From the NCBI GenBank assembly GCA_013350335.1, contig CM023539.1, forward strand, positions 31,668,631 through 31,732,630: a stretch of DNA of 64,000 nt. The letters are read 5' to 3'. Of this stretch, positions 9,741 to 21,700 are shown piece by piece; position 1 is the first letter of the stretch, and every line of letters starts with the position of its first letter. Below the pieces are notes generated by a model. That model saw only the letters and a list, made by a program, of their open reading frames with translations, searched no databases and was not told the DNA's origin. Both the position numbers and the translations under genes were made by a program. Source of the stretch: Chimonanthus salicifolius (taxonomy: Eukaryota > Streptophyta > Magnoliopsida > Laurales > Calycanthaceae).

Positions 9741-11666
9741 TAAAAGTCCTCCTTTTAGTGCTAGAACACAATTGACCCTAAAAGAAAAGGGAAAAAAGGA
9801 GAAGGGGGAAGGGGGGGGGGGGGGGGGGGGTTGAATAGGTCAATTCTAGTTTCCATGGTGTTAACAAATTTTTTGATTGTTTAAAGTTTAAGTGTAGTAG
9901 AATGACAATATTAATCAAGAGATTTTTTCAGTGTCATAAACTGTTTTTAATTACTTAAACGATTACACTAATATTAGAACCCTTTGCATATTGCTTGATT
10001 ATCAATGCTTGTGCACAATATATAACAAAAAATAATCAAATGCAAAGTAATCTTTGTTGAGAAGAATGCTTAAATACTAAAGCACAAACACACAATGATC
10101 AAACACCATAATACCAAATTAATAGTGGTTCGGTTAGCCAACTGTACATCCACTGTTAGGACTAGCTCAACCTTGAGCTATCTCCAAATCCACTAAGTGG
10201 GGACTTACATCCCTCACAATTAGAGTAAGAATTCCTACCTCACTAATTTGGTTAGAAATTTCACCCACCACATGTAGAATAGGAATTCCAGCAACCACAT
10301 GTGCTAGAGACAAAGCTCTAGATTTTTTATAGTGGTTATGGAGCCAAGCCTCCTAAATCCACTTTCACAGGACAAAGATTTTAAAACAAACTTAAAACCA
10401 AGAAGCATGTGCCTCGAAGCTCGATTCCGATGAAGTGTGCTTCTCAAATATCCACGCAATTTGTGCCCGAGTTAATCCCGACGCTCCGCCTTGTAGCCTT
10501 CGTTGAGCAATCACAATTTTAGGGTGACTAGGAAACTAGTTCTACCAAATATTTCCTAGTTTGTATATCCTTGTCCCTCTTTCCTCTCTCTTTTCACAAA
10601 CTCAATCAACAAGATTGGTTGTATTGGATACTCCAAGTATAAGCTTAAGAGAGAGTGATCCTTTTATTGGCCCTTATGTAAGCTCAGTGGTAATGATAAG
10701 GGTCTCAAAGTTTTGCCAAAGGATACCAACTGGTTGCACAAAGATTGGTATTTATAGCGAAGGCAACCAATTTTTCGGGACAGTCCAGTGTCGACAGGTC
10801 GAGCACACAGAGGGGTCGGTGACTAAAAATATTACTGTTCAACTACTCGACCATTGAGCATTAAATGCACTTTCAATGGCACAATTAATATCTGACCGAC
10901 AGGTCTGTGTTACCGATGGGTCAAAAGTCATGGCACCAAGAGGTCAGTCCATACGAGAGGCTCAAGCTGGGGCAACACCATGCTGGCAAAGTTTTAAGTC
11001 CAGAAACTAGTATTACCCAGAACGACCTGTCGCCCTTTATCGAGGTGTCGGTCTTGGTACTCTCGACCGGTCTGTATTACCGATATGTCTGTTTTCTCGA
11101 GAGTCTACCTGAGTTCTAAGTTTCAAATTCATAAGTCTTTATCGAAGAGTCGTTGACCATGAGGGGACGTTTCAGCCTCTCATCGAGGGGTTGATGCATA
11201 CGAGACTCTCGATCAGAGGCATACCCAGAATGACAGTTCAATGTTCCAGAACCTTTGTCAGTCTGGCTGACTAGTCTTTGAGCACGATGGATCTATCCTG
11301 TCTACACCGAGGGGGAGGGTGAGAACGACTGGTCGAGCTGACAGTGAACTGAATTCATATTTCCAAGTTCGTTTCCAATTCACTATCTAACTTCCTCTCT
11401 ATGTTTTTTATGATTTTACCATTTGTTCTACTAAGCCTAGGAATGGTCCTCCTACGGTGTAGGTACCACCTAAAGTCATAGATAGTCAGATACCTGTTTT
11501 GTGATTGCCATAATGATGAGCTTCAATCTGGTGGATTGTGATCTTCACTCTGGTGGATTGTGATCTTCACTCTTGATCACCTTGAGTCTTCAAGCTTCTA
11601 GCAAGTGCTTCTTCCTAAGTCATGGAATTGACAAACTTAGGCACTTGGCAAGTCGGGGTACTAACA
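9741..11666 (-). mobile_element. Sirevirus-type (Copia) solo LTR, family E
   Basis: A 1.9-kb LTR, same family as 28990-30943, 34866-36820, 52828-54500 and 58515-60235. On the minus strand it starts TGTTAGTACCCCGAC and ends near 9741 with GGACTTTTA-like sequence. The flanks are GGATT (9736-9740) and AGATT (11667-11671), a one-mismatch target duplication. No internal sequence adjoins it, so recombination between LTRs has removed the body. It is nested in element F. The open frames inside it are not genes. Confidence 0.8.
9811..9830. repeat. Poly-G run of 20
   Basis: It lies in the family E solo LTR at the site where other copies have only GGAAGGGGGG. The expanded mononucleotide tract is potentially G-quadruplex forming. 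Confidence 0.9.
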
Positions 11667-12050
11667 AGATTTTTGTACAAATTGATCCCAAATAGAACAT
11701 ATGGTTCCAATAAAATTTTAATTTTCAAGCATTTATGGAAGATGCTCCACCAATCTCCTTGAGTGCACAACCGCCTCCAAATCTCAAATTCACGCAACGG
11801 TTGATTCATGAGTCGCATCTATGATCACCATTTTTTCTTGCTTCATAGACGCCGCATTCTCAGTCTCAATATGATATGCCGATTAAACTGTGTTACCTGC
11901 CTGCTTTCCAACGGACAAAATTTCATCTTTGACTGTTCTTTCAACTACACCATCAATTGAATCGTCGTCCACTAGTTGGACTAAATAGAAGACATTAACA
12001 AAATTGCCAGTGTCTCCATAATCATCGTACACGTGCTCAGGTAGATTTGG

Positions 12051-12461
12051 TTATTCGTCCATTGCTAAAGAACTCAAAACTTCATCACTCAAAACGGGTT
12101 CTTCATCACACTCAGGTGAACGATCGACAATAGGTTTACATACTGCATGTCTTTCAAAGAAAAAAGAGAATCTAGTTGGAATGCTGAAAATCTCTGACGA
12201 ATGACCAACTTCTTCATCTTCATTTCCTTTTGAAGAATTAGATCTAGATTTCTTAGATCTATTCTCAAATCTTTTTCTGTTGGATCCACTTGTGGATCTG
12301 TTGCCTTGTCTAGCCCGCAATCTTTTATTTCTCGAGTGAGACTCCTCCAACTTTTGGGTTAACTCTACGTTGTGGCTAGTCAACTCGTCCATCCAACGTG
12401 TCACCTTTGCAATCTGACGGGATTTCAGTGTGTCCATCATGACTTCCTGAACGCGTTTCAA
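12051..12461 (-). CDS. Small ORF of element F, coiled-coil basic protein
   Basis: 136 codons, starting about 90 bp after the primer site of element F. The N-terminal third (RWMDELTSHNVELTQKLEES) has heptad-like Leu/Val spacing suggesting a coiled coil. The middle (RNKRLRARQ through SKKSRSNSS) is very basic and Ser-rich, and the end is acidic. Position and composition fit the N-terminal part of a retrotransposon gag, but no capsid or zinc knuckle motif is visible, so function is not assigned. The frame is uninterrupted. Confidence 0.45.
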   Translation of the reverse strand: MKRVQEVMMDTLKSRQIAKVTRWMDELTSHNVELTQKLEESHSRNKRLRARQGNRSTSGSNRKRFENRSKKSRSNSSKGNEDEEVGHSSEIFSIPTRFSFFFERHAVCKPIVDRSPECDEEPVLSDEVLSSLAMDE

Positions 12462-12550
12462 TTTACCCTTTTGTATTGGAAAAATCCTATCCCATCAGAA
12501 AAGAGAGTGCTAAAAAATGGTCCCTACTCGATAGGTTGGTGTAGGATCCA

Positions 12551-12563
12551 GGCTCTGATACCA
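12551..12563 (-). other. Primer binding site of element F
   Basis: GGCTCTGATACCA is the reverse complement of TGGTATCAGAGCC (initiator Met tRNA). It lies five bases from the LTR that starts at 12569 and fixes the minus orientation of the element. Confidence 0.85.
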
Positions 12564-12568
12564 TCTAA

Positions 12569-13451
12569 TGCAGGCCAAGCTGCATATGATAATTTAGATT
12601 CGGGATTTTACGCCGAATTAAGGATTTATGTGAAGAAACCTGGTGTTCTCGGGCTCAAATACGGTCTGAACTCAAAGAACCTTCTTAAAATTTAACTTGA
12701 ATTGTGGAATTCAATTTTGATTTAAATATTGGAAAGTGCACTAACTGAAATCAAATTCAAAAATGCAAAAACAATTCCAAGTAATCTAATTAAAATCAAT
12801 TCCACACAAATAAGACAAATTAAAATCAAAAGGCATCAACTCACCGACCTCGGTAGATTGATAAAAAGAAAGCTTCCTGTTTTTCCTTCAATTTCAATAA
12901 TTCAAAAAGGATTCTGGCTTAAACTTTGGCCAACATATCAATTTATAGGCCTTTATTACATTAAGAGAAAAAGTTAAAAGATAAATCAAAATACCAAAAT
13001 CTATCACATGGTTCCCCTGTATACACATGGAGTCTTGCTGGCCCCTTCCATATATGCAGTAATGTTGATTTCATTGCAAAGCCAGCGACACCTGTTTGAT
13101 TTAATCTCCTTTATTTTAATTTCATCTCTTATTTTCTTTTCTATTCTTAAATTCTCCAAATCTCTTTACTCGGCAGCACCACCAACCTTCCATTCCTCTT
13201 GATTCCATCGTTATTTGGCTACCTTATTTTACCATTAAAAAGGAAATGAAATATAAAATGACAATTAAAGAATATTGGGTCAGCTCATCAGATGGGACCT
13301 GTGGTGACGTGGCAGCTGAGGTGGCTGTTTGAAGTGGACCCCTCTCTTTTCGCGGTCAGTTCGATCACAGATTTTCAGAGTCAATTCTTCACTTTTGACA
13401 AATTAGGGGTCGATCGGGTCGTCCTCGGTTTTATCCCATCTGACGCCTTCA
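12569..13451 (-). repeat. 5' LTR of element F
   Basis: About 883 bp. The primer site side begins TGCAGGCC on the plus strand; the other end, near GACGCCTTCA, is set by where similarity to 9234-9517 stops. Confidence 0.65.
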
Positions 13452-14010
13452 TCATAAATAAATAGGCGAGTTCTTCTAAGTTATTTTAGAGGGTTAATAA
13501 AATCAATTATTCAAGTTACTTGAATTCAATTGAGTCAAGTCGACTCAAACTGACTTGTTTAAACTTTATTAGAGTTTTAAGAAATGATTCAGTCGTCCAT
13601 GATCACCATATAACTGAAAACATTCTAGTTTGGAGCAACGCTAGACTGGTAGATACCCCAAGCAGATGTCAAATTACTCAAGTGGGTGATATATGTAAGT
13701 GGAATATTAATAAACTAGTCAATACTTTTCACTCACTGTTCTTATACATCTCTAATTAAATTCAACAACTCGGGCCTTTCCACCTAAAAGATTTTTATCA
13801 AGATAATAAGAAGTTTACCAACTAAAGTTCATGTTTGGGCCTTGATCCATTTAAAAGCCCAAATAGTGAAAATTGGGAGTGTTAGGCATGATTGTGTTTA
13901 CTCAAATGTGATCATCAAGTCTACCCAGGGTAGAAACAGTAGGCCTTCGTAGGTGACGATGACAATTGTAGTGAAGTACATTACTTAAGGAGGTACCCAA
14001 AGATTACACA
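13452..14010. other. Unassigned AT-rich stretch
   Basis: No convincing gene. Several short open frames have no recognisable motif. It lies between element F and the hAT-2 fragment and could be decayed transposon sequence. Confidence 0.5.
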
Positions 14011-14944
14011 TGCTACTGTTGAGGATTTCTTCGTGCCTATTGATTTGAAACATATATTTGCATTCGATGATACACTGGGAGAATGGATTGAAGGACGCGA
14101 GGACCACTACTGCACAACCTCAACGCACATGCTCTCCTAAGAGAAGTGGAGTTGGGATTGGCTGAAGATGACGATGAGGACACATCGAATGCCGGTCATC
14201 GCCATTCAGATAGTGATCGGCCCACATCTTCAAATAGGCGACGTGATTGTACTACAACGAGTACCCAGATGGCACCACACCGCCATTCTATTAGTGAGCG
14301 ACCGTCTAGCCAATTGGGAGAGGGTGTCTCAGCACAAAGGAGGAGGATTGAAAAAAGGAAATCATTCCCAGCAGTCAACCACCAAGTCGTCAGGACCATG
14401 GGTCCGCCGCGTCTGATGATTCTACGGATGACAATGGTAGTTCCAATGATGGACTTCTTCAGAGATATTGTTATCCGGCTGGGACTGGTGCTGCGGAGGA
14501 TGAGTACCATGGGATTTCATAGAGGTATCACCCCAATATGAGTCAGATCCATCAAACAAGGGAGGAATCACTGCTACACCTCCTCATGGCGATCCAAACA
14601 TGTCCAGGCATGGTGCTGGGTTAGGATGGCTCGGATATATGCCAACAAACAATTGGGGTGGTTCAGCTTATAGATACGTGGACGCTAAGTCTCTTTCAAG
14701 TTACTTGCATTCCTTGTCCATTTCTGATAAGCAATCACGCCAAAGCTCTACCAGTTGGCAATATATGTATCCATCTTCGTCTCCATCCGATAACATGTCA
14801 ACAGATGAATATTATCCACAGGATCAATATGCGAGGTTTATATTTAACGTCAATGTCTCCGGTTATGAGTTTGAAGAACATCCTCCATATACGATCTTAC
14901 TTGAACAGGATCTGTTCTATAGAATCGTACTTCCTTATCCTTAG
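14011..14944 (+). pseudogene. hAT-2 transposase C-terminus
   Basis: It starts with VPIDLKHIFAFDDTLGEWIE (about 14028), the block that follows the hATC dimerisation domain in plant BED/DUF659 hAT transposases. A one-base frameshift near 14120 leads into LLREVELGLAEDDDED and a Ser/Arg-rich tail. Another frameshift leads to a Ser/Tyr-rich end (SSTSWQYMYPSSSPSD) to a stop near 14942. The catalytic and hATC parts are missing upstream. Such low-complexity C-termini are common in this transposase group. Confidence 0.7.
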
Positions 14945-15532
14945 GTTCTAAGAACATCCTCCATATTGATATTACTTTTACTGCATTTATCAAATGTTCG
15001 TCTTTAAATGTAGCTGAAATGTATGGGAAAAGTTATATTTTGAGTTTCGATCTTGAAAGTTTCTTCATATAGTTAATTTTTAAAAACTCTTCAGTTAATG
15101 ATTTAAATGGAATTTGTTATAAATAAAAATGTATGACATTTGTGTGGTTATTAGTTCCAGTGGCTAGGACACCATTAGTTTCATTTTCTAATTTTTTTCT
15201 ACATTATTATGTAATTGTCAATCATTTTATTATTTATTCTTTTTATTTCTACAATTCATAACTTAAAATAACACTCATTGACTAAGAAAATAAATTATGA
15301 AATTATTTCTACAAATTTTCTTAATTTATCTGCTTTTCCTTGTAATTTTCACCATTTTATTACTAATTATATAATTTTCCGATATCGTAACTTCAAAAAT
15401 ATATTAGAAAATGTAAATGCCTGATATTTTATGAAAACTTACATATTCAATTAGCACATAATTATCTGCATTTACTGTAATTTTTTATGGACTTTTTTCA
15501 AAAAAAAAAAAATGGGCTGGAGAGAGCAAAAA

Positions 15533-15571
15533 TACGGCCGAGATCTAGCCCGGCCGATCTGTCTACCCCTG
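15533..15571 (+). repeat. Right terminal inverted repeat of hAT-2
   Basis: The sequence ends GATCTGTCTACCCCTG; its reverse complement begins CAGGGGTAGACAGATC and then a GGCCGGGC-type block, a standard plant hAT terminus. The matching left end is not in the window. Confidence 0.65.
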
Positions 15572-16171
15572 ATGTGGACAGAAAACAGACTGGCCCTAGC
15601 TCAATAAGCCCAACTTCTCCTCAAGTGGGGCTAGAATTGCAATGGCCTATTCTTGCAGCAACCACACTTAGAGGCTTCATGTTATTTCTCCCACATATTT
15701 TATATTTTATGAATAACAGAAGTTGTGGTCCAAAGCAAGAATGCTAACCATGTGGATTGTTTAGTGAATTCCAGGCTTAATCACTGAAACATGATAGTAG
15801 CAGCTAGCTGCTGAAAAAGACGGGATAGGTAGTTCTTTGTGTCAATCATCGAATTTACTTTGGGCCGCAAGCAAGGTTAGAGACATGGCTTTTATTAATT
15901 TCTGTTAGGGAAAAAAATCACCTTCTTGACCATACAAATAATAATATTAAAAAAACAGAACAAAGTGAACAAACCACAACACAGAGGTTTCTGTGGTTCC
16001 TTTTCGATACATCCACGGGTTCAACATCGGTCAATTATATTGAAAGGCAAAAAATGAAGGAGAGACCGCTCTTGTTAAATATGTTCTGCTCTTTCTCATA
16101 CAAAACAACTATATATACCATCCTAATTAGGGTTTATATAATACGCCATTTTTAAAATAAAAAATTGCTTC
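15572..16171. other. Unassigned stretch, possible Copia LTR remnant
   Basis: No gene. From about 15906, TGTTAGGGAAAAAAATCACC followed by a GTGGTTCC block loosely resembles the left end of the Tnt1-like LTR at 40986. It may be a decayed minus-strand LTR into which the hAT at 16180 inserted. Confidence 0.4.
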
Positions 16172-16179
16172 CTGACAAA

Positions 16180-17604
16180 CAGGGCCGTCTCGACACAAGT
16201 TGAGGCCTAAGGCAAAAATTCTAAATAGGGCCTTCTTGCTATTTAACATATTACTATGAGTAATATTTAATTAACATTTTAATTATATAATAAAAAAAAT
16301 TTATCTAAAATCTATTTTCGTTTCTTTTAGAGCTTCAAAATTACTAATTAAATTTTTGTATTCAAGTTTTGCTAAAATAATATTTTCAATTAATAATATG
16401 TCTAACTCACTTTATCTTTCTTGTGACATTTTTTATCGTAGGTAAGTTTTTATCAATTTTAGTTTTGAAAAACATCTTAGCACCGCATGTTATATTTTGA
16501 CTTACATAATTAATTTTTCAAAGAATTTAATAATTTTAATGACCCTATTTTTGTGAGTTATATATATATATATAAGCAAAAAACATGGGAATAAATAAAT
16601 AAATCCCAATTTGAGTGGGCCCCACTTGGCCAACTCTCCCTGGTGCGCACTAACAAAAAGGGGGTGGGAGAGAAAAACCGTCTCTCCCAATGTTATCAAA
16701 ACCAGACCGTGACATGAACTGTCCTGAAGGAAGGTTGGGTTAAATAAGGTTCAACTTGGTTCAACGATGATCAAACTCATGCCATAAATATTATATTATA
16801 TTATAAATAATATGAAATTATTAATTAAGGTTTAATTGATGAGTTAGAAATAAAATTTTAAGTAAATTTTTTTTTTGAAAAATTAAAGTATGAATTTTAC
16901 TTGTAAAGTCAAGTGACTAAAATTGAATTTTAGTTTGAAATTTTGATCTACTCACTTCGAAAAAAATTGTCTAAATTTTTTATTTTTATATACTAGTACG
17001 AGAGATTGAGTTAAAACTTTACAATCCATTGTATAATAATAGAATTATTTTCTAGTTTTAGTATTTTTTATGAAATTCTCATGTTTTATAATAATACGAT
17101 AACATTACCTTTAAATTCATCAAATCTTATGTTCAAAACCTTTTTTTAAATTTTTTGCACAAATTTATCTATTATTAATATTAATATGAAAAAGACAAAT
17201 TAACTCTTTTAAATTCAACTAATTGAATATTTAAATTTCTTATACATGTTTAATTTTTTTAACAAACTTTTTGTAAATATAATTGAATTTAAAAAACGCT
17301 TGTGTGAGTTGGAAATTCATTTAGTGTTTCCTGTAATTTCTCTAAATTTATAATAAGCCTCACGTGGGTATGTTTACCCATTGGTCATGTGGTTTTTTAA
17401 AAAAAACCCTAAAAATGTGCACAAATCTCAACTATTTCCATATTCTTCGCCCAAATCCTCTCTCTCAACGGCAAAATCACACTCATCTTCCTTGTCCATT
17501 CCCTTATTACCCAAACTTTGGAGCCTCCCTAGGAGAAATCTGGGCCTTTTTAATCAGGGGCCTAAGGCAGTTGCCTAACTCGCCTTAGGGTTAAGCCAGG
17601 CCTG
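16180..17604 (-). mobile_element. Non-autonomous hAT (TTF-type) deletion derivative
   Basis: 1425 bp flanked by the exact 8-bp duplication CTGACAAA (16172-16179 and 17605-17612). The termini are CAGGGCCGTC on the left and the reverse complement of CAGGCCTGGC on the right. Imperfect longer inverted repeats around GGCCTAAGGC are visible (16205 and 17550). Only the extreme C-terminus of a transposase remains near the left end. The rest is AT-rich filler. Mobility would have required a transposase supplied by a related element. Confidence 0.92.
16305..16490 (-). pseudogene. hATC remnant of a TTF-type hAT transposase
   Basis: The minus strand reads FSKLKLIKTYLR, a stop, then MSQER, a stop, then SELDILLIENIILAKLEYKN. 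This matches the well-known C-terminal run of TTF-type/ZMYM-like hAT transposases (FSKLKLIKTYLRSTMSQERL in family members). Two stops break it. It shows the 1.4-kb element arose by internal deletion of an autonomous hAT. Confidence 0.85.
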
Positions 17605-17612
17605 CTGACAAA

Positions 17613-18615
17613 GGGGCATTGCTTCCCTTAGACCCGCAACGATCTCAACATGAAGCTTGACACGTGACCGGAACGACAATACATCTCTGACCATGAGGCT
17701 CCACATAGCCTAAGAATTTCAATGGGTTTCCAAGTCGGCAATGGGGGAAAGTTAAAAAAAAAAAACTTATAATTTGATCACATCAAGTAACTGAGGCTGA
17801 ATTTCGCAAGTATTTCAAACCTTGAACATGTTTAAATAGCAGGCTTAGGCTTAGGCCTCCATTGGTGAGTCAGTACTGGTCCAGTTCAGTAATGGACCAC
17901 GAGGTCCAATTAAGCAAAGATTAAGTGATTCCCATCATGTGTGACCCATGGCAATCCAAAAAAAAAAAATTGCTAAGAAAATCAAAATCGACACCTTAAG
18001 AAAGGAAATGTGCCAACCAATATACAACCCCAAATAGTAATCTGCCATATGAAGAATTATGTAGCATGTGGATCATTTAATGGTCTTGGACAGTTTCCTC
18101 ATAAACTTCGTACCTAGTTTTCTACCAAGCAAGGCAAATGGAGGTTCCAAGACCATCTACAAAAATGATCAACTTCTCCCCTTGTAGGGTTTCCCATTTA
18201 ATGGATTAACTCTGGCTATACAGCTAGAGAAATAAAAGTTGTTCGATACCAATTTGGCATGAAAGAAAACTCGGGAAAAAAAAAATACTCTATCTTTGGC
18301 CCAGTGCAAACCACCCATCAGAACAATAAAATAAATGGAATAAGCTAAGAAAAGAGAAGATAGTGTTGTATAATAAATGAGAGAATGACTAAAAGGAATG
18401 ATTATCAGTCTACCTACAACAGATAAAGGCAGAAATGTTAGGCCTCAGTCTCTTTGATTTATAAGGCATGTCTGCTGTTCTTGTTGATCATAACTAGGAG
18501 AGAAGTAAATGTCTGATTCTGTCAATGCTTGTATAAAAGGAAGAAGATATGAATGAAGATGGTCCTAAAATTTCTAAATTCAAGCATGAGTTGGGTGGTC
18601 ATTGAATATTGCAGT
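17613..18615. other. 3' flank and probable 3' UTR of the bHLH gene
   Basis: The stop codon of the bHLH gene is at 18616-18618 (minus), so its 3' UTR extends leftward from here. No other gene or element is recognised. Short A-runs are present. Confidence 0.5.
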
Positions 18616-18753
18616 TCAAGACCATGAAATTTCAGATCCTCCGGTTGTGTTCTGCTTGTCGCCGGCACCTTCTTTAGCTAGGTATAGCGTCGACGAAATA
18701 GGAACTAGACAAAGTCCTCTGCTACGGAGATTGGCTTTCTCTTCTCCACTGCC
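18616..18753 (-). CDS. bHLH gene, last exon
   Basis: 138 nt, 45 codons plus TGA. Acceptor TTTATAG lies just above 18753. It encodes NLRSRGLCLVPISSTLYLA, the conserved C-terminal block of bHLH110/112-type proteins, followed by a variable tail. An open frame on the opposite strand here is only its shadow. Confidence 0.87.
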   Translation of the reverse strand, partial: GSGEEKANLRSRGLCLVPISSTLYLAKEGAGDKQNTTGGSEISWS

Positions 18754-21700
18754 CTATAAATTATCATCATTGTCTTCGTCATGAATGGATATAACAAAGT
18801 TATATTAAAAACCGTGAACTCGAGGAGGCAATAATTTTATTGGTAATATATAGATTTGGTTTAATTTTTAAGAGATTAATACATCACCAAATAAATGTGA
18901 AGATGGTGTTGATGGTGACAATGAAGATAAAGATCAATGTATAAAATTTTAATTAGCAATTTTCATAAAGGAAATAAATAAAATTTATTGAAAGGAGATA
19001 TTCAAAAATTTTACTGCTATCTCCTTGCTTTTCTTTCGATCAGGCACGAAAGTGTTTTTTGAAAGGAGATATTCAAAAAATTTATACTCTAACCAAGTTA
19101 ACTCCATTGAATAAAATTTTAAGTAAATTCAGATACCGTCTCATTCTCAACAAAAAGAGACTTGGTAAAGATTCAACTATGTCAAGTTAGAATTATTCAA
19201 ATTAATCTAGTAGCCAAAAACCCTGGTTCACTGCTCATATTTGAAATCCTACTTTCAATCAAAAAATCAATTTAAGTTTTGACACTTGATCAGGAGGAAA
19301 AATGAAATTTTCTTTTGGGCACCAGTATCTAAATTGGACTCTTAAAATATAAAAATTTCAAATTTCTTCAGGGGAACTAATTAAATTCTAGATCTGTAAG
19401 GGACCTTAAGAGCTTAAGTAAATCTACTTTCTTAAAATTTTAAAGTTAGTTGAAATTTAACACAAGATCCATAATGGATATGTGCAAACAGTATTGATGT
19501 ACTGGGAATACCCTTGAAGTAGGTACATGAAATTATGTAAACATTCATTTGAACATAAAAATTATATAACGAGGGTCATAGATGTACCTCTAAATGAAGA
19601 TTTGATCTAACGCTGAAGTAAGGACTTGTCAGTACCTGAAACATATGCTAGGTATCATCATCGTCGTCATCATTTTTAATAGAGTACTTTTAAAATTTCT
19701 AACTACTTAAATCATGACATGTATAAAGAACAAAGTAAGAGGGCCTCATTATATAAAAGGCTAGAATGCATAAATCAAAACACATAAAAATAATCCTTTT
19801 TTATTTTTATAATTAGATATTTTCAAGTGTTTAAGAATGTACGTACATCCAAAAAATTGCAAAAATCAGGGAAAATGCTGTGTTATAACAATATTTATTG
19901 TTAATGTCAACAGCTAATTAAAGAAAATAGTATATATTCATCCACAAGTGTCTAAAAATCTTACTTTTATAATATTCAAGTTTTAATCGTATTTTGATTG
20001 AGCATTTCCGAATTTGACATAAGGAGGCATTTCTTATACTTTCCACTAGTTAGAAAGTGACGTGTGGTGAAAAATCAATGAGTACCTCTTAATATCAAAT
20101 TTGAGATGATGGGTTTGTTGGCTGTAGTTTCAGCCTTTTGTTTATCTAAAAAGAAGACAATATAAAATGGAGATGAAAATGGAGAAGAAGAAATGGGTAG
20201 AAGTTAGAAGTAAAAGAGGAGAGTCTATTTTTCCTTCTCACTCCATAAACTTAAAGGGCTTCTTTTTACAAACCATCATAGCCATACATGTGGCAACTAT
20301 CTAACATCTAAAAATATAACAATGAAATGACCAAAATGGACATCAACTAAAAACATAATAACAAAAACAATAAGGCATTAATTTTAACACTCCCCGTTAA
20401 TGCCTTGTGGTTGAACACCCAACATTTCTCTAACAAATTGAAAATTATCTTTTGGAAGTGCTTTGGTGAAGATATCCGCCACTTGATCTTCAGTTTTGCA
20501 ATACTTGACTTGAATCTCATCATTTTCCATGGCCTCTCTAATAAAATGATGCTTCATGGCAATATGCTTAGTGCAACTATGGTAAACGGGATTCTTTGTC
20601 ATTGCAATGGTCGATTTGTTGTCACAAAGGATTGAAGTAGCATCTCCTTGTTTTTCACCAAAATCTTCTAAAATTCTTCTTAGCCATATAGCTTGAGAAG
20701 TTGCCAATAATGCCAAAATATATTAGGCCTCGACAGTGGATTGTGTCATGGTTTGTTGCTTCTTGGATGTCCATGAAAATACACCAGAACCAAGAGAGAA
20801 TGCATATCCGGAAGTACTTCTCATGTCATCAACACAACCGCCCCAATCACTATCACAAAACCCGAGCAATCTTGTCTCAACATTTTTCTCATACATAATC
20901 CCAAAATCAAGTGTGCCTTATATGTATCTTAGCACTCTTTTAGCAGCCCCAAAATGAATTTGACTTGCCTTATGTATAAACCGAGACAACAAACTTGTAG
21001 CAAACATGATGTCCGGTCTTGTTGCGCTCAAATATAACAAGCTTCCAACTAAGCTTCTATAGAGAGATGCATCAACTTCTTTGCTTCCATCTCCTTTCCT
21101 CAATTTTTCATTCACAGCTAAAGGAGTAGCCACCGATTTGCAATTCTCCATTTTAAATTTTTCAAGGAGAGTTTTTGCATACTTCTTTTGGCAAACAAAA
21201 ACACCATCGTCATTATAACAAATTTCAATGCCCAAGAAGTAATGCAAGAGTCCCATATCACTCATTTCATATTTTTTTCATCATCTCTCCCTTAAATTCT
21301 TTGATCATTTTTTCATCACTACCAGTAGACACCAAATCATCAACATAAAGAGAAATAATAAGAATACCGGTTTTACCTCATGTTTTGATGTACAAGGTTG
21401 GCTCACTCTTCCTTCTTTGAAAGCCTTTTTCATTGAAGTAAGCATCAATCTCACCATACCATGCCCGTGGTGCTTGTTTTAGGTCATACAATGCCTTCTT
21501 CAACTTGAACACTTTTTCTTCTTCACTTTTGCAACAAAGCCTTGAGGTTGTCCAACATTTACATCTTCATTCAATACACCATTCAAGAATGCTGATTTCA
21601 CATCTAGTTGGTATAAAGACCAACATTTTTGAGCCGCCAAGGCAATAAGAGCTCTAATTATGTCAAGCCGAGTTACCAGTGCAAATGTCTCATGGAAATC

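Larger units (their letters stand above)
9234..13451 (-). mobile_element. Short non-autonomous LTR retrotransposon F
   Basis: Minus-strand element. The 5' LTR is at 12569-13451, the primer site GGCTCTGATACCA (complement of TGGTATCAGAGCC) at 12551-12563, one small ORF at 12051-12461, and a truncated 3' LTR at 9234-9517. Without the nested solo LTR (9741-11666) the interior is only about 1.1 kb, with no protease, RT or integrase. It is non-autonomous and old, since the LTR copies differ clearly. The superfamily is not resolved. Confidence 0.68.

Noticed and set aside
9529..9834. 101-codon frame ending in poly-Gly
   Set aside because: It runs across an LTR end, a target site and the poly-G tract of a solo LTR.
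12569..12610. FYAELR in the F LTR resembling FYAELQRF near 60330
   Set aside because: Similarity is limited to a few residues in one frame and the surrounding DNA does not align; treated as chance.
16502..16699. 65-codon frame with hydrophobic stretch in the hAT derivative
   Set aside because: AT-rich filler; the hydrophobic run comes from a TATATA repeat.
18602..18784. 60-codon plus-strand open frame
   Set aside because: It is the shadow of the last bHLH exon, whose minus-strand reading gives the conserved LRSRGLCLVP block with a proper acceptor.
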